Below are positions 52,787-63,336 of a stretch of DNA of 64,000 nucleotides, in pieces (position 1 is the stretch's first letter; every line of letters begins with the position of its first letter). Made by a program: the position numbers and the translations under genes. The DNA comes from Acidithiobacillus thiooxidans ATCC 19377 (GTDB lineage Bacteria > Pseudomonadota > Gammaproteobacteria > Acidithiobacillales > Acidithiobacillaceae). The notes beneath the pieces are model-generated. The model did not search any database, was not told the origin of the DNA, and worked only from the letters and a program-made list of their open reading frames with translations. Location of the stretch: NCBI RefSeq assembly GCF_009662475.1, contig NZ_CP045571.1, forward strand, positions 2,044,501-2,108,500, read 5' to 3'.

Positions 52787-53448
52787 TCACATGTTCGTAT
52801 AGTAATGCACGGCTTCATTGATATCCTCAATGACCCGCAAACGCCCGTTTTCGAGAATGGCCGCATGATCACAATTACCCAGAATCAGATCAGAATGATG
52901 AGATACCAGCACCATCGCCTTGGTGGCTCGCCGTTTCAGTTCATCCTCACAGCGGCGGTTGAAACGCGCATCGCCCACCGAAATGACTTCATCTACCAGA
53001 TAACAGTCAAAATCCACCGCCATGCTGATGGCAAAACTCAGGCGCGAATTCATGCCTGAAGAATAGCTTTTCACCGGCTCATCCAGATAAATCCCGAGTT
53101 CGGCAAAGTCTTCCACCTGCGCCACAGTTTCCTTCACATCAGCCCCATAAACCCGGGCAATGAGGCGGGCATTATCACGGCCCGTGAGGCTACCCTGAAA
53201 AGCCCCCCAAAAGCCAGGGGCCAGGAAACCGTCATACCGCGATGCACGGTTCCCGCATCGGCTCGCAAAGAACCGCTGATAATCTGAATGAGGGTGGATT
53301 TGCCCGCCCCGTTCGGACCCATAATACCCCAGCGTTCACCGGGGTGAATCTCCAGGGAAATATCATCCAGAATCAGACGCATATCCCGACCATGGTGGAT
53401 GGGGAAGGATTTGCTAATACCAGAAAGAATCAGGCTGTTTTCATTCAC
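52787..53448 (-). pseudogene. Polysaccharide-export ABC ATPase (KpsT/Wzt type), frameshifted in a G6 run
   Basis: The first part MNENSLILSGISKSFPIHHGRDM ... GIMGPNGAGKSTLIQIISGSL carries Walker A, and the second part has SYSSGMNSRLSFAISMAVDFDCYLVDEVISVGD with the ABC signature and Walker B. They are in different frames. At 53203-53208 (C6 on the plus strand) removing one base restores GAFQGSLTGRDNARLIARVYGAD and a 220-residue KpsT of normal length. The partner permease gene is not present next to it; a toxin-antitoxin pair lies there. The frameshift may be a real loss, a slippage switch or a sequencing error. Confidence 0.82.
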
Positions 53449-53515
53449 GGATAATTACTCATCATCATCCCCCATGAGATGACCAGAATCTGGTTGGCAT
53501 TATAAGGGCAAGCCG

Positions 53516-54034
53516 CTATGCGAACAATTTCGCGATCTGCCCCATGGGCAGGAACAGGCGCAAAGGGGTTTGCTGGAAAGGCTGAAAATCAAAATGCCGA
53601 TAGAAGCTCTCGGCCCGCTGATCCTTGGCTTCCACAATCACCGCCATGGCCGCGATCTGTTGCGAAGATTGCAGGCTGCGATGAAGGGCATTTACCAGCA
53701 GGAACTCACCCAGCCCCTGACCACTGACCGAGTGGTCCACCGCCAACCTGCCCAGTAACGTGACCGGCAATTGTCCATAGCGCGGCAACTGCTTCATCAG
53801 GTCCGGCGGAAGCTCAGCCACCGGGATGATGGATGACGACAGGGTGTAGAAGCCGAGCACTACAGGGCTGTCTGCCTCAGTAAATACAAAAGGTGCGGCG
53901 ACGCGCTTCTCGGCGTCTTGCCGCGCCTGCTCGCGCAGATAAGCATTCAACCGGTCATTGCCGCAATCGAACGTCTTGCGCTCGTGCGTTTTTTTAAGCG
54001 GAGCGATGTTTTCAGAGACCAAAGAAAGCGTCAA
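53516..54034 (-). CDS. GNAT-family toxin (TacT-like)
   Basis: The 172-residue protein opens with FDCGNDRLNAYLREQARQDAEKRVAAPFVF and has LGRLAVDHSVSGQGLGEFLL, the acetyl-CoA-binding loop, as in TacT/AtaT toxins that acetylate charged tRNA. It follows a DUF1778 antitoxin gene with no gap. The catalytic Tyr region near AESFYRHFDF is kept. The pair separates the KpsT remnant from the rest of the cluster. Confidence 0.87.
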   Translation of the reverse strand: MTLSLVSENIAPLKKTHERKTFDCGNDRLNAYLREQARQDAEKRVAAPFVFTEADSPVVLGFYTLSSSIIPVAELPPDLMKQLPRYGQLPVTLLGRLAVDHSVSGQGLGEFLLVNALHRSLQSSQQIAAMAVIVEAKDQRAESFYRHFDFQPFQQTPLRLFLPMGQIAKLFA

Positions 54035-54331
54035 TCAAAGCCCCGTTTTTTGTCGGTAGCTCCGGACGGCCTTACGGATACGCATGCCCGGCTCGGACGG
54101 TGCCAGCAAGGCACTGACAAAAGTGATTTGCTCTTCGCGAGACAAGCGGATGACTTCGTGCTCTTGCACGATCCTGCTCGCCGCTTCCTGAGTACTCTCA
54201 ATGACTAGTTCACTTAAAGTGCGCCCTGTCAACTTGGCAGCGCGCTGAAAAAAGTCTTTCTGGTCGCTGGAGACGCGCGCCTCCAGGCGCGCATTGCGCG
54301 ACTTGTCGGATGTTTCAGGCGTGTTCAGCAT
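54035..54331 (-). CDS. DUF1778 antitoxin (TacA-like)
   Basis: The 98 residues read RNARLEARVSSDQKDFFQRAAKLTGRTLSELVIESTQEAASRIVQEHEVIRLS, the DUF1778 ribbon-helix-helix domain, with a C-terminal tail that would inhibit the acetyltransferase. It abuts the toxin gene; an inverted repeat upstream is the likely self-operator. Confidence 0.87.
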   Translation of the reverse strand: MLNTPETSDKSRNARLEARVSSDQKDFFQRAAKLTGRTLSELVIESTQEAASRIVQEHEVIRLSREEQITFVSALLAPSEPGMRIRKAVRSYRQKTGL

Positions 54332-54371
54332 GGGCGACTCCGTAGAATGGATTTATGTCTTAGTTTTTATT

Positions 54372-54390
54372 GTACGGCACTTGTCCGTAC
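54372..54390 (-). promoter_or_regulatory. Inverted repeat upstream of the tacAT-like pair
   Basis: GTACGG-cacttgt-CCGTAC lies 41 bp before the antitoxin start and is a plausible operator for autorepression by the DUF1778 protein. Confidence 0.5.
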
Positions 54391-54470
54391 TCATCAAGGG
54401 AGACGCTTTGACGCTATGCAGAGCGGCTTGTACTCTTCCAAACAGCGCACATCATGATCATTGGAAAATT

Positions 54471-54851
54471 ATGGACCGCTTTCTGAGTATTCCCTGGATG
54501 GAGGCCTACGCCGCACACTGCAGCGCAGATGAATCATTGGCAGTGGCACTGAAAGGCTTCAATGCCAGCATTGAATACGGCTGGCTGGACAAAGACCACC
54601 CCAACATTTATCTGACGCTGGTCAATGGGTTACCACAAGATATTTCAGAAACCCCGCCGCAAAAAGCACTACTGCGTGTCCATGCCAGCCAGGAAACCTG
54701 GATGCGCATTCACCAGAGAGAACTGAGCGGCAAAAAGGCCTTTCTGACCCAAGAACTCCAGTTTCGCGGCTCCATGCTGACCTTGCTCAAATATATGGAC
54801 CCTTTCAATACCACTTTCCGGCGCATGGGGGATATTCCCGCTACTTTTTAG
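54471..54851 (+). CDS. SCP2-like domain protein
   Basis: The start at MDRFLSIPWMEAYAAHCSADESLAVALKGFNASIEYGWLD gives 126 residues; LRVHASQETWMRIHQRELSGKKAFLTQELQFRGSMLTLLKYMDPFNTTFRRM is the ligand-cavity part of an SCP-2 fold. It runs opposite to the cluster. Its last 40 bp and the sequence behind recur in two places in the toxin-antitoxin island (47331 and 48259). Confidence 0.55.
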   Translation: MDRFLSIPWMEAYAAHCSADESLAVALKGFNASIEYGWLDKDHPNIYLTLVNGLPQDISETPPQKALLRVHASQETWMRIHQRELSGKKAFLTQELQFRGSMLTLLKYMDPFNTTFRRMGDIPATF

Positions 54852-55262
54852 GCGCGTACTGAGCATCGCTGGCAGCTTGTGCCTTGGGTTTTCTACGCTT
54901 GGGCTTCAGCTCGCAGATGATTTCCGCGCGCAGGCTGGCTTCATAACGCATGGCGAGGTCTGCCAGGGTCAACCCATACTGCTGATCAAAGGGTGCATCA
55001 AAACTTTTCAGTTTTTTGGCTGTGGCTGTTTTTTGCGCGACCACGGCATAGTCGGGACTTACCCCGGCCAGCACCTGCATCAATGATACGGGGGCATCCC
55101 CTGCGGCAAGCTCGGGAGATTCCTGCAAACGCAATATTTTATTGCGCAAATGGCTTTCAGTGGATACAAGAAAGGCAGATAGACTTTGACCCGCGATTTG
55201 ATGAGAGCTCGGGAACCCCGGTGCCGGTCTTCAAAAGCGCGGTAAAAGTCGGGATCAGCCAT
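54841..55262 (-). pseudogene. Remnant of a large methyltransferase-type gene with internal deletion
   Basis: The N-terminus MADPDFYRAFEDRHRGSRALIKSRVKVYLPFL is that of proteobacterial class I methyltransferases found in glycan clusters. Immediately afterwards the useful frame changes and reads LRNKILRLQESPELAAGDAPVSLMQVLAGVSPDYAVVAQ ... PKRRKPKAQ, a C-terminal piece of something else or of the same long protein. The SAM-binding domain is missing, so the middle was deleted. Confidence 0.55.
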
Positions 55263-56188
55263 CAAGTCTCCAGCATCCAGCGCAAAGTCTGTTCCATGGG
55301 GATGGGGGAGAATGGGCCGAGGTATTGTTGCATTCTGGCCGCAGAGCCCAGCAGGCGGGGGACTTCATTGGCGCGGACAAATGCCGGGTTCACCCGGATG
55401 TCCAGAGAGTGACCACTGAGTTGTTCGGTCAGGGCCATAATCTCGCGCAGGGAGTGGGCTTGCCCGGAGCAGACATTGAAGGTTTGCCCGACCACGTCTT
55501 TGGCATCCAGCAGGAGTTTTACATAGCGGTCCACCACATCGCGGACATCGGAAAAATCCCGGCTGACATCGAGATTGCCCAGTTCAACGAAAGGCGCACG
55601 GCGTTGGTAATGGCTGACAATTTTAGGAATAAGAAACTTGTGGTCCTGCCCAACGCCGGTGTAGTTGAAGGGACGAGTAATGACGATGGGCAGTTTATCC
55701 ATCCAGTTATGGGCCATGTGCTCCATGGCTAACTTGCTACAGGCATAGTGATTGACCGGAGCCGGACAGATGCTTTCGTCGATGACTTCCACAGCGGGGG
55801 TGCCATACACATTGGCGGAACTGGCGAGCAGAATACGTCGCGGCGGTGTTTTGAGGGTGCTCAAGGCTTCCAGCAGATGGAGGGTGCCGAAAAGGTTGAC
55901 GGCATAAAAAGCCTGGGCATCCCCATGACCGACGAAGGCCAGCCCGGCGAGATGGACTACATGGGTGGGCTGGACCTGGGCAACAGCGGCCTGTACGGAA
56001 GCGCCATCGGTCAGATCGGCACTGATTTCCTCGGCGTTTTGTGCTTCGTCCTGCACCAGGCCAATGACCTGGGCGCCACGGGCACGCAGGGCTTTGGCCA
56101 GATACTGCCCGGTAAAACCGCGCAGGCCAGTGACCAAAATTGTCTGGCCTGTAGCACTGAGTGTTGGCTTGGATTCAGGATGCGTCAA
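55262..56188 (-). CDS. rmd: GDP-6-deoxy-D-mannose reductase-like epimerase
   Basis: The 308-residue SDR enzyme has the NAD(P) motif VTGLRGFTGQYL and the catalytic Ser and YxxxK in SSANVYG and YACSKLAMEHM. Placed directly behind gmd, it most likely reduces GDP-4-keto-6-deoxymannose to GDP-D-rhamnose, although a GDP-4-keto-6-deoxymannose epimerase or other SDR role is possible. The product would feed the glycosyltransferases of this cluster. Its stop overlaps the beginning of the remnant behind. Confidence 0.78.
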   Translation of the reverse strand: MTHPESKPTLSATGQTILVTGLRGFTGQYLAKALRARGAQVIGLVQDEAQNAEEISADLTDGASVQAAVAQVQPTHVVHLAGLAFVGHGDAQAFYAVNLFGTLHLLEALSTLKTPPRRILLASSANVYGTPAVEVIDESICPAPVNHYACSKLAMEHMAHNWMDKLPIVITRPFNYTGVGQDHKFLIPKIVSHYQRRAPFVELGNLDVSRDFSDVRDVVDRYVKLLLDAKDVVGQTFNVCSGQAHSLREIMALTEQLSGHSLDIRVNPAFVRANEVPRLLGSAARMQQYLGPFSPIPMEQTLRWMLET

Positions 56189-56207
56189 TTTGGCCTCCGC
56201 AGGTTGT

Positions 56208-57450
<1,243 letters not shown>

Positions 57451-58713
57451 TCACATTTTTTTTATTCGACACTTACCTTCCAGCGATTCAAATTCTTCAA
57501 AAAAATCATCATAGGCACGCTTAATATCTGGACAAGTGATGTTATCTTCGTGATAATTTGCACCTATCAACTCTCCACCAGAATTAAGTAATGGCCACCA
57601 ATCATTTAAGTCAGAAATGACACCATTATAGTCATGACTAAAGTCTAGATTTATTAAATCGAAATAAATCCCACGATTTTTAAAAAAAATTGAAGCATTA
57701 TGAGGGTCTAACGCCAAGGGCAAAACCCATTCTGTCAAGTTTTTGTTCTTAATGTTTTCTAAGAATTGAGAGTAAAAATCTTCCGCATTAATATTAATAT
57801 CATCACAACTTATAGTATCCTCATTAATTAATTTATAAAAAGATCCAAGCCATGTATCAATCGCAATAATCGTTGAGTCTTTACCATGCATAATCAATTG
57901 TTCGGCTAACAAAATAGTACTTAAACCCTCTTTGCATCCAATATTGGCAATTAACTTGATATCTTTTTCTACCACCTCTTTAAAATAAAGATGGGCACAA
58001 TTTGAGTACTGCATTTCAGTTTGAAGATTTTTTATTAGCTCTTTTGAAAATGGATCAGCTATTGATTCAAGCACCTTGATTATCGATTTTTTTCGCACAA
58101 CAGCATGTTTTCTATATATTGATTGATACTGATATTCTCGCTCGTTTAATTCATAACTTGTTTTTCTTATATATTTGTAATGATAAATATGTGGAAATTT
58201 TTCAAACTGACCCGACGATGGCATTAGCCACTCACCTCCTTGTGGCATTTCGTGAACGTCTCCAAAATATAAAAAACCTTTATTTTTAAGTAGCCTTAAT
58301 TGCAAATCAGGATATAGAAATGGAGTACCGTTATCTACAAGATTAACCCTTGGAAAATAACAGCCATCGTACCCATTAATACTATTATTCATTAATCCTA
58401 ACAACAGCTCATGCTGATCTCTCGGGATCTCCTCGTCACAATCAAGGATAAGAATATAATCAAGATATGATGGAACAATATTTATTGATTTATTTCTTGC
58501 GTCTGAAAAACTTTTAAACTCAGTAGTTATGATTTCATGACCGATGTTTCTGGCGAGAAGAAAATCGTGGATTAAGGTTATGCTCTCATCTGTAGATCCG
58601 GTATCCACCACGCATGCGTACGCTATGATACTACTAACCGAATCAATCATGTCTAAGGCATACTTTCCTTCATTTTTCACAATAAAACTCAGAGCCAATA
58701 ATGGTTTCTCCAT
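57451..58713 (-). CDS. GT2 glycosyltransferase fused to a C-terminal methyltransferase-like domain
   Basis: The ATG after AGGAT gives 420 residues. The first 240 are a GT2 enzyme: LALSFIVKNEGKYALDMIDSV, VVDTGSTDESITLIHDF, DYILILDCDEEIP (metal-binding DxD region) and FGDVHEMPQGG. From about 255, KLIANIGCKEGLSTILLAEQLI and TIIAIDTWLGSF start a class I methyltransferase-like domain that runs to the end (FDLINLDFSHDYNGVISDLNDWWPLLNSGGELIGANY). Base composition is far more AT-rich than in the neighbours, with Asn/Ile/Lys-rich protein, a sign of transfer from another source. Confidence 0.78.
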   Translation of the reverse strand: MEKPLLALSFIVKNEGKYALDMIDSVSSIIAYACVVDTGSTDESITLIHDFLLARNIGHEIITTEFKSFSDARNKSINIVPSYLDYILILDCDEEIPRDQHELLLGLMNNSINGYDGCYFPRVNLVDNGTPFLYPDLQLRLLKNKGFLYFGDVHEMPQGGEWLMPSSGQFEKFPHIYHYKYIRKTSYELNEREYQYQSIYRKHAVVRKKSIIKVLESIADPFSKELIKNLQTEMQYSNCAHLYFKEVVEKDIKLIANIGCKEGLSTILLAEQLIMHGKDSTIIAIDTWLGSFYKLINEDTISCDDININAEDFYSQFLENIKNKNLTEWVLPLALDPHNASIFFKNRGIYFDLINLDFSHDYNGVISDLNDWWPLLNSGGELIGANYHEDNITCPDIKRAYDDFFEEFESLEGKCRIKKM

Positions 58714-59193
58714 AGGTAATATCCTAAGTAAATTTAGCAAATAATTCCAATAATTACCAGGTGATTTAGTTCGTAAGCAAATCTAAGAGAGTACGCTAAC
58801 TAAATTCCTCAGTTATAGCATCACCAAAAAGTGACCAGCATTAACTCCAAAACTTTAACCGATCCACCCATTCATCCAGCTTCTTCTGAAGGAAACACCA
58901 TCTGAATTTTCGCCTCTTCTCTATCTAACATCGAAAAAAGGATACATAGACTGTAAGTTAATGCCCCACGAAATCACAACTCCGTTAACAGTCATCCTGC
59001 GCAACAGGGACATCACTCCTTCCCTTGATATAACACGGCGCAGTTGATACTAAATACTTTGACATATCGAAATTCGCAATTGAAAATGGCCCATTATGAT
59101 AGGGGCTTACGTTCATTTCCACCTCATCCTCGGGTGCTTGGTGATGGCTCAAAATGTTGGTCTCCTGTATGATTATAGATAAAGCATCTGCTG
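58714..59193. other. Non-coding stretch between glycosyltransferase genes
   Basis: No convincing gene in 480 bases. Short leftward frames near 58845-58930 (ending KLDEWVDRLKFWS or KIQMVFPSEEAG) look like the tail of a lost gene, but they cannot be identified. Confidence 0.35.
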
Positions 59194-62127
59194 TTACGCC
59201 GACAGAATCAAGGGGATTTCATTTTTTTGGTCAATTATCATCAGCTCGTTAATGATAAAATCTGTTTCTTCTGTAACACATATTTGAAACTCAAGATCAT
59301 CGTATGTGGTATCCAGATTAAAATCATACTCTTGATGATATTGACCAGGCTCGCAAGCGGTCAAATTGACTTGTGACAACCTAAATTCCCCATGATTACA
59401 GACTAAATTTAAAATTTCATTTCCCGTCAATCGTTCGGCTTCACCTTTTAGGATAATACGATACCTCCCAGCCTCATAGCGCTCATATGGACCATAGATA
59501 AGAAACCCTGCAATACCACTAGTCTTTATGGAACACCCTTTGGTTTGACCCACCTCGGTATGCAAGCGCGGATCGGAACCCCAGTAACGGCGTATACCAT
59601 CGGGCATCCAAGTGACATAGGGGGCAGACTTGCCTAATACAATATCAAGAGCGTTTCGAACGCTTTGTATCCATGTAAGGTGTGGCATAGTATCAGAGCG
59701 CAGGTGCTGCCCCTTATGGTAATGCGCAAGCCAATGGATTACAGCCTCGGCAATCACTTCTGGCTGGCGGGTATCAGCAAAAAAATGTGCCTGACCGGTA
59801 GTGACTTCATGGAATACTGGAATGTCCCGCACCAATAAAGGCAGGCCGTGGCGTGCAGCTTCAATAAGTGGTAAGCCGAAGCCCTCACCGTAACTGGCGG
59901 CAATAAGACAGGTTGACACAGTGTAAATCTGTTCAAGATATTCATCGCTTGAGCTTTCTAGCCAGAACAGGTGCTTACCACATTCAGGGTGGGTGCGTAG
60001 GCATTCCACTATTTTAGGAATATCATAACGTTGGGGACCGGGCACCAGTTTCCAGCCTTCCTTGCCAACAATGACTAAATTGCAATCCACACCCTGCGCC
60101 CAAAGCAAATCGAAGGCGTGCAAGGTTTGCAAATAACCTTTTCTCGGTTCGATGGTACCAACCATCAGAAAACTTGGGCGAGCCGTCATACTGTGCAAGG
60201 TTTGTGCTGCATCGATGGGCAGGCCAAAACTTGGATTACTTTTATCCACATCCGCGCCTAAATGGAACCAATATACAGAAAAGGGGCTTTCTCGCTTATC
60301 GCCAAAAACTTGTAGCCAATCGTACAATTCATCTGCTACTGATTGGGAGATGCACAATACGCCGTCCATGCGGGTAATAGTTTGTAGCCAGCGATGATGT
60401 CCTTGTTTTGCGCCCTCCGGGAACGCTTCGGCCATCAGCACCGGTAATAAGTCATAAACAACAAAATAAACGCGAACACCACGATTCCTCCAGGTATTCA
60501 AGATGCTTTCCTGTGCAGGAACGACATAAGGATGATAATCTAATCCCCAGAATACATCACCCTGCCAGACTTGCACCGGTGAGTCTTCTGCCCAGTCAGC
60601 ACGTATATCCAAAAAACGGCACATAAACTGACGGGCATTGCGATAACCCTGCTGATCGTTAGTTGCGTACACCGGCACCACAACCCATCCTTCGGGAGGA
60701 CTCTCGACGAGTCGATCCAAGATAGCACGGACAACACGCTCAATTCCGCTTTTCAGATCACTAGATACAATGGCAGAGACATCCAATAAAAGTTGTCGAA
60801 TCCTTGGTGCAGGTGGAAAGTTAGCCGCAAGTGCATTCGCAAAATGAAGATATTCGTTGATAGAAAGTGACGGAGATATTTGTGGCAATTGCTGGCTCAG
60901 TCCGTAAATAGTTTGTTCGGCTTTGGAGTAGGCCGTTTCAATAGCCTCTGAGTATTGGTCGGCACAAAACCGAGGGCTGTGTTGGGTACGAATATACGCC
61001 ATCGCGTTGGTGCTCAGTTTATTTAGGCCACTCTGTTCGTGATACAAGGCAGTAATGGCTTCTGTTAATTGCGAGTCACTAAATACATCGGGTAGCAAAC
61101 ATAAAACATCAACTGGCAATTCGTCGATGCTGCCGTGAGCGTTGGCAATCAGAGGCAGGCCATAATTCATGCAATCCAGCACTGCAGCAGATGTTTCACC
61201 TCGTGAAAGAGTGCGTAACTGTACAGCCATATCTGCGGCCACCAACCAATCCTGATAAGTTTCGTTGCTAGTCCAACCGGTGATCAGGATACGGTCTTTG
61301 GCAACACTCCTAGCAATGGTTTTTAACAAGACCTGTCCATATTCTCCTCCATCATTTTCGCCCACAAAAACTAGGAAACAGTGCGATTGTGTGGCGAGGG
61401 GAGATGCCAACCAAGCCTTTAACAGATGATGGTTCAGTTTGGTTGGCCCCAAAACACCAAAGCTGCATACAACAAAATCATTCGGCGAAAGCCCCAAGTT
61501 TTGGCGAGCAGTAACTTTATTTTTTTGTAGCGGAGGTTGGCGCAAAAGCGGGATGATGGTCCAGTCTTCCGCAGCCTGATCACCGTAAAACTGACGGGCA
61601 AGTTGTCGGGAAAAATCAGAGTGGACAATAACACCCAAAGCCTGCTGCAGCACATTTAAATTGCAAGGGTAAGTGTTGACCACCTTAACCAGATCGGTCC
61701 GGTTGGTCACAGCCAACCGAGCACGCGCAGTATTCCAGCCATGCTCCTGAAGTAAAACACGTACCCAACCATCTTTATCTGAGCCATGTTCATCACGATG
61801 CCAGACAGGCCAGGAAAGATAAAAATCATGCAGTACAACGACACCAGGGATAACGGCCAACAGATCAAACATGTGGTCATGGAAAGGCGAGTTGCCAAAA
61901 TGATAAAGCACGCGATCAAAATTTCGTTCATTTTTGCGGAACCAGGAACCATTGCGTATGGGTGCGTTGGCTTGCACCCAGTGATCGCCCACCACATCTT
62001 GCTGTACAATTACAGTAATTTCGTAATGGCGTGCCAGTTCGGGCAAAAGCTCGGCAGCATAATCCGCAATGCCAGTTTTTTCTGGAGGAATAGGGGAAAC
62101 AAAAGCCAGCCTAGTGTAGTGTTGCAT
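59194..62127 (-). CDS. Tandem GT4 glycosyltransferase, start supplied by IS630
   Basis: The 977-residue protein joins two glycosyltransferase units. The first (about 1-390) begins LAFVSPIPPEKTGIADYAAELLPELARHYE and has GETSAAVLDCMNYGLPLIANAHGSIDEL; the second (about 440-820) has LMVGTIEPRKGYLQTLHAFDLL and SYGEGFGLPLIEAARHGLPLLVRDIPVFHEV with the retaining E-x7-E motif; a beta-rich region follows to the end. The first codons ATG CAA CAC TAC AC lie in the inverted repeat of the IS630 copy, so the original start has been cut off and the element now provides a substitute. Promoter and Shine-Dalgarno are uncertain. Confidence 0.82.
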   Translation of the reverse strand: MQHYTRLAFVSPIPPEKTGIADYAAELLPELARHYEITVIVQQDVVGDHWVQANAPIRNGSWFRKNERNFDRVLYHFGNSPFHDHMFDLLAVIPGVVVLHDFYLSWPVWHRDEHGSDKDGWVRVLLQEHGWNTARARLAVTNRTDLVKVVNTYPCNLNVLQQALGVIVHSDFSRQLARQFYGDQAAEDWTIIPLLRQPPLQKNKVTARQNLGLSPNDFVVCSFGVLGPTKLNHHLLKAWLASPLATQSHCFLVFVGENDGGEYGQVLLKTIARSVAKDRILITGWTSNETYQDWLVAADMAVQLRTLSRGETSAAVLDCMNYGLPLIANAHGSIDELPVDVLCLLPDVFSDSQLTEAITALYHEQSGLNKLSTNAMAYIRTQHSPRFCADQYSEAIETAYSKAEQTIYGLSQQLPQISPSLSINEYLHFANALAANFPPAPRIRQLLLDVSAIVSSDLKSGIERVVRAILDRLVESPPEGWVVVPVYATNDQQGYRNARQFMCRFLDIRADWAEDSPVQVWQGDVFWGLDYHPYVVPAQESILNTWRNRGVRVYFVVYDLLPVLMAEAFPEGAKQGHHRWLQTITRMDGVLCISQSVADELYDWLQVFGDKRESPFSVYWFHLGADVDKSNPSFGLPIDAAQTLHSMTARPSFLMVGTIEPRKGYLQTLHAFDLLWAQGVDCNLVIVGKEGWKLVPGPQRYDIPKIVECLRTHPECGKHLFWLESSSDEYLEQIYTVSTCLIAASYGEGFGLPLIEAARHGLPLLVRDIPVFHEVTTGQAHFFADTRQPEVIAEAVIHWLAHYHKGQHLRSDTMPHLTWIQSVRNALDIVLGKSAPYVTWMPDGIRRYWGSDPRLHTEVGQTKGCSIKTSGIAGFLIYGPYERYEAGRYRIILKGEAERLTGNEILNLVCNHGEFRLSQVNLTACEPGQYHQEYDFNLDTTYDDLEFQICVTEETDFIINELMIIDQKNEIPLILSA

Positions 62128-63278
62128 TCTTGGTGAACCTTAAGGTTAATGATGATAAAATAGCTCCATGTTGAGGGTATGAATGGAGTCGAGCCTTGCG
62201 AGTTGCGCCCACAGTCACTTTAACCAGCGAAGAGCGGTCCGAGTTGTCCCGTATAGTCGCCTCCCGATTAAGCAGTGTCCGCTTGTCATTACGGGCACGG
62301 ATGATATTGCTGGCGGCAGAGGGCTTGCAGAACAAAGAAATTGCGGAGCGCCTGGGGGTGGATCGCCTGCAAGTCGCACGTTGGCGCAAGCGTTATCTGG
62401 AACACCGCTTGTCGGGCATTGAACGCGATTTACCGCGCGGCGCCCCTCCGGTGAAAGTGGATGTGGCCCGTCTGGTAGAATTGACCACGCAGAGTAAGCC
62501 GGAAGCGATGACGCATTGGAGTACGCGTAGGATGGCGGCAGAACTGGGTGTCAGTGCCGCCAGTGTGTCACGGCATTGGCGCAAGCATGGCCTCAAGCCT
62601 CATCTGCTGCGTGGTTTCAAGGTGTCACGTGACCCGCATTTTGTGGAAAAGCTGGAAGATATTGTGGGGTTGTATATGTCTCCCCCGGAGCATGCCTTGG
62701 TGCTCTGCGCGGATGAAAAAAGTCAGGTGCAGGCCCTGGACCGGACCCAACCGGGACTTCCCCTCAAAAAGGGCCGCGCAGAAACGATGACCCACGACTA
62801 CAAACGTAATGGTACCACGACCTTGTTTGCCGCCCTCAACGTGCTGGATGGTCAGGTCATCGGACAGTGTCAACAGCGCCATACCCATGTGGAATGGCTG
62901 AAGTTCCTGAAGAAAATTGATCGGCAGACGCCCAAGGACAAGGCTCTGCATTTGATCGCCGACAACTATGCGACCCATAAACACCCGGTAGTACAGGCGT
63001 GGCTCGACAAGCACCCGCGTATTCACATGCACTTTACGCCCACTTCGGCATCCTGGCTCAACATGGTCGAGCGTTTCTTTCGGGATATCACGACCCAGCG
63101 GTTACGTCGTGGGGTGTTCACCAGTGTGCCTGAACTCATCCAGGCCATTGAGGGGTACATCGACCACCACAACACCCATCCCAAACCTTTCATCTGGACC
63201 AAAACCGCCCGCGACATCCTGCAAAAAGTCATTCGCGCCAACAGCCATTTAAGCAGCAAACAGAATGCAACACTACAC
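62114..63278 (+). mobile_element. IS630-family insertion sequence, copy 2 (complete)
   Basis: The 1165-bp element has the same ends as the copy at 35461 and is flanked by TA (62112-62113 and 63279-63280). About ten base differences separate the copies, among them a Val-to-Ala change next to the first catalytic Asp. It has landed in the first codons of the tandem glycosyltransferase gene, between it and the rightward export gene. Confidence 0.93.
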
Positions 63279-63281
63279 TAG
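62196..63281 (+). CDS. IS630-family transposase, copy 2
   Basis: The 361 residues are the same as in the first copy except at the residue before the first catalytic Asp (LCADEKSQ here). DDE residues in ADEKS, ADNYATH and NMVERFF are kept. As in copy 1 the TAG stop is completed by the target TA and a flanking G. Confidence 0.92.
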   Translation: MRVAPTVTLTSEERSELSRIVASRLSSVRLSLRARMILLAAEGLQNKEIAERLGVDRLQVARWRKRYLEHRLSGIERDLPRGAPPVKVDVARLVELTTQSKPEAMTHWSTRRMAAELGVSAASVSRHWRKHGLKPHLLRGFKVSRDPHFVEKLEDIVGLYMSPPEHALVLCADEKSQVQALDRTQPGLPLKKGRAETMTHDYKRNGTTTLFAALNVLDGQVIGQCQQRHTHVEWLKFLKKIDRQTPKDKALHLIADNYATHKHPVVQAWLDKHPRIHMHFTPTSASWLNMVERFFRDITTQRLRRGVFTSVPELIQAIEGYIDHHNTHPKPFIWTKTARDILQKVIRANSHLSSKQNATLH

Positions 63282-63336
63282 CAGGAAATAATATTACCAA
63301 CTATTCAACTGACGGTTTTTTCTGAGGATGTTGCCG

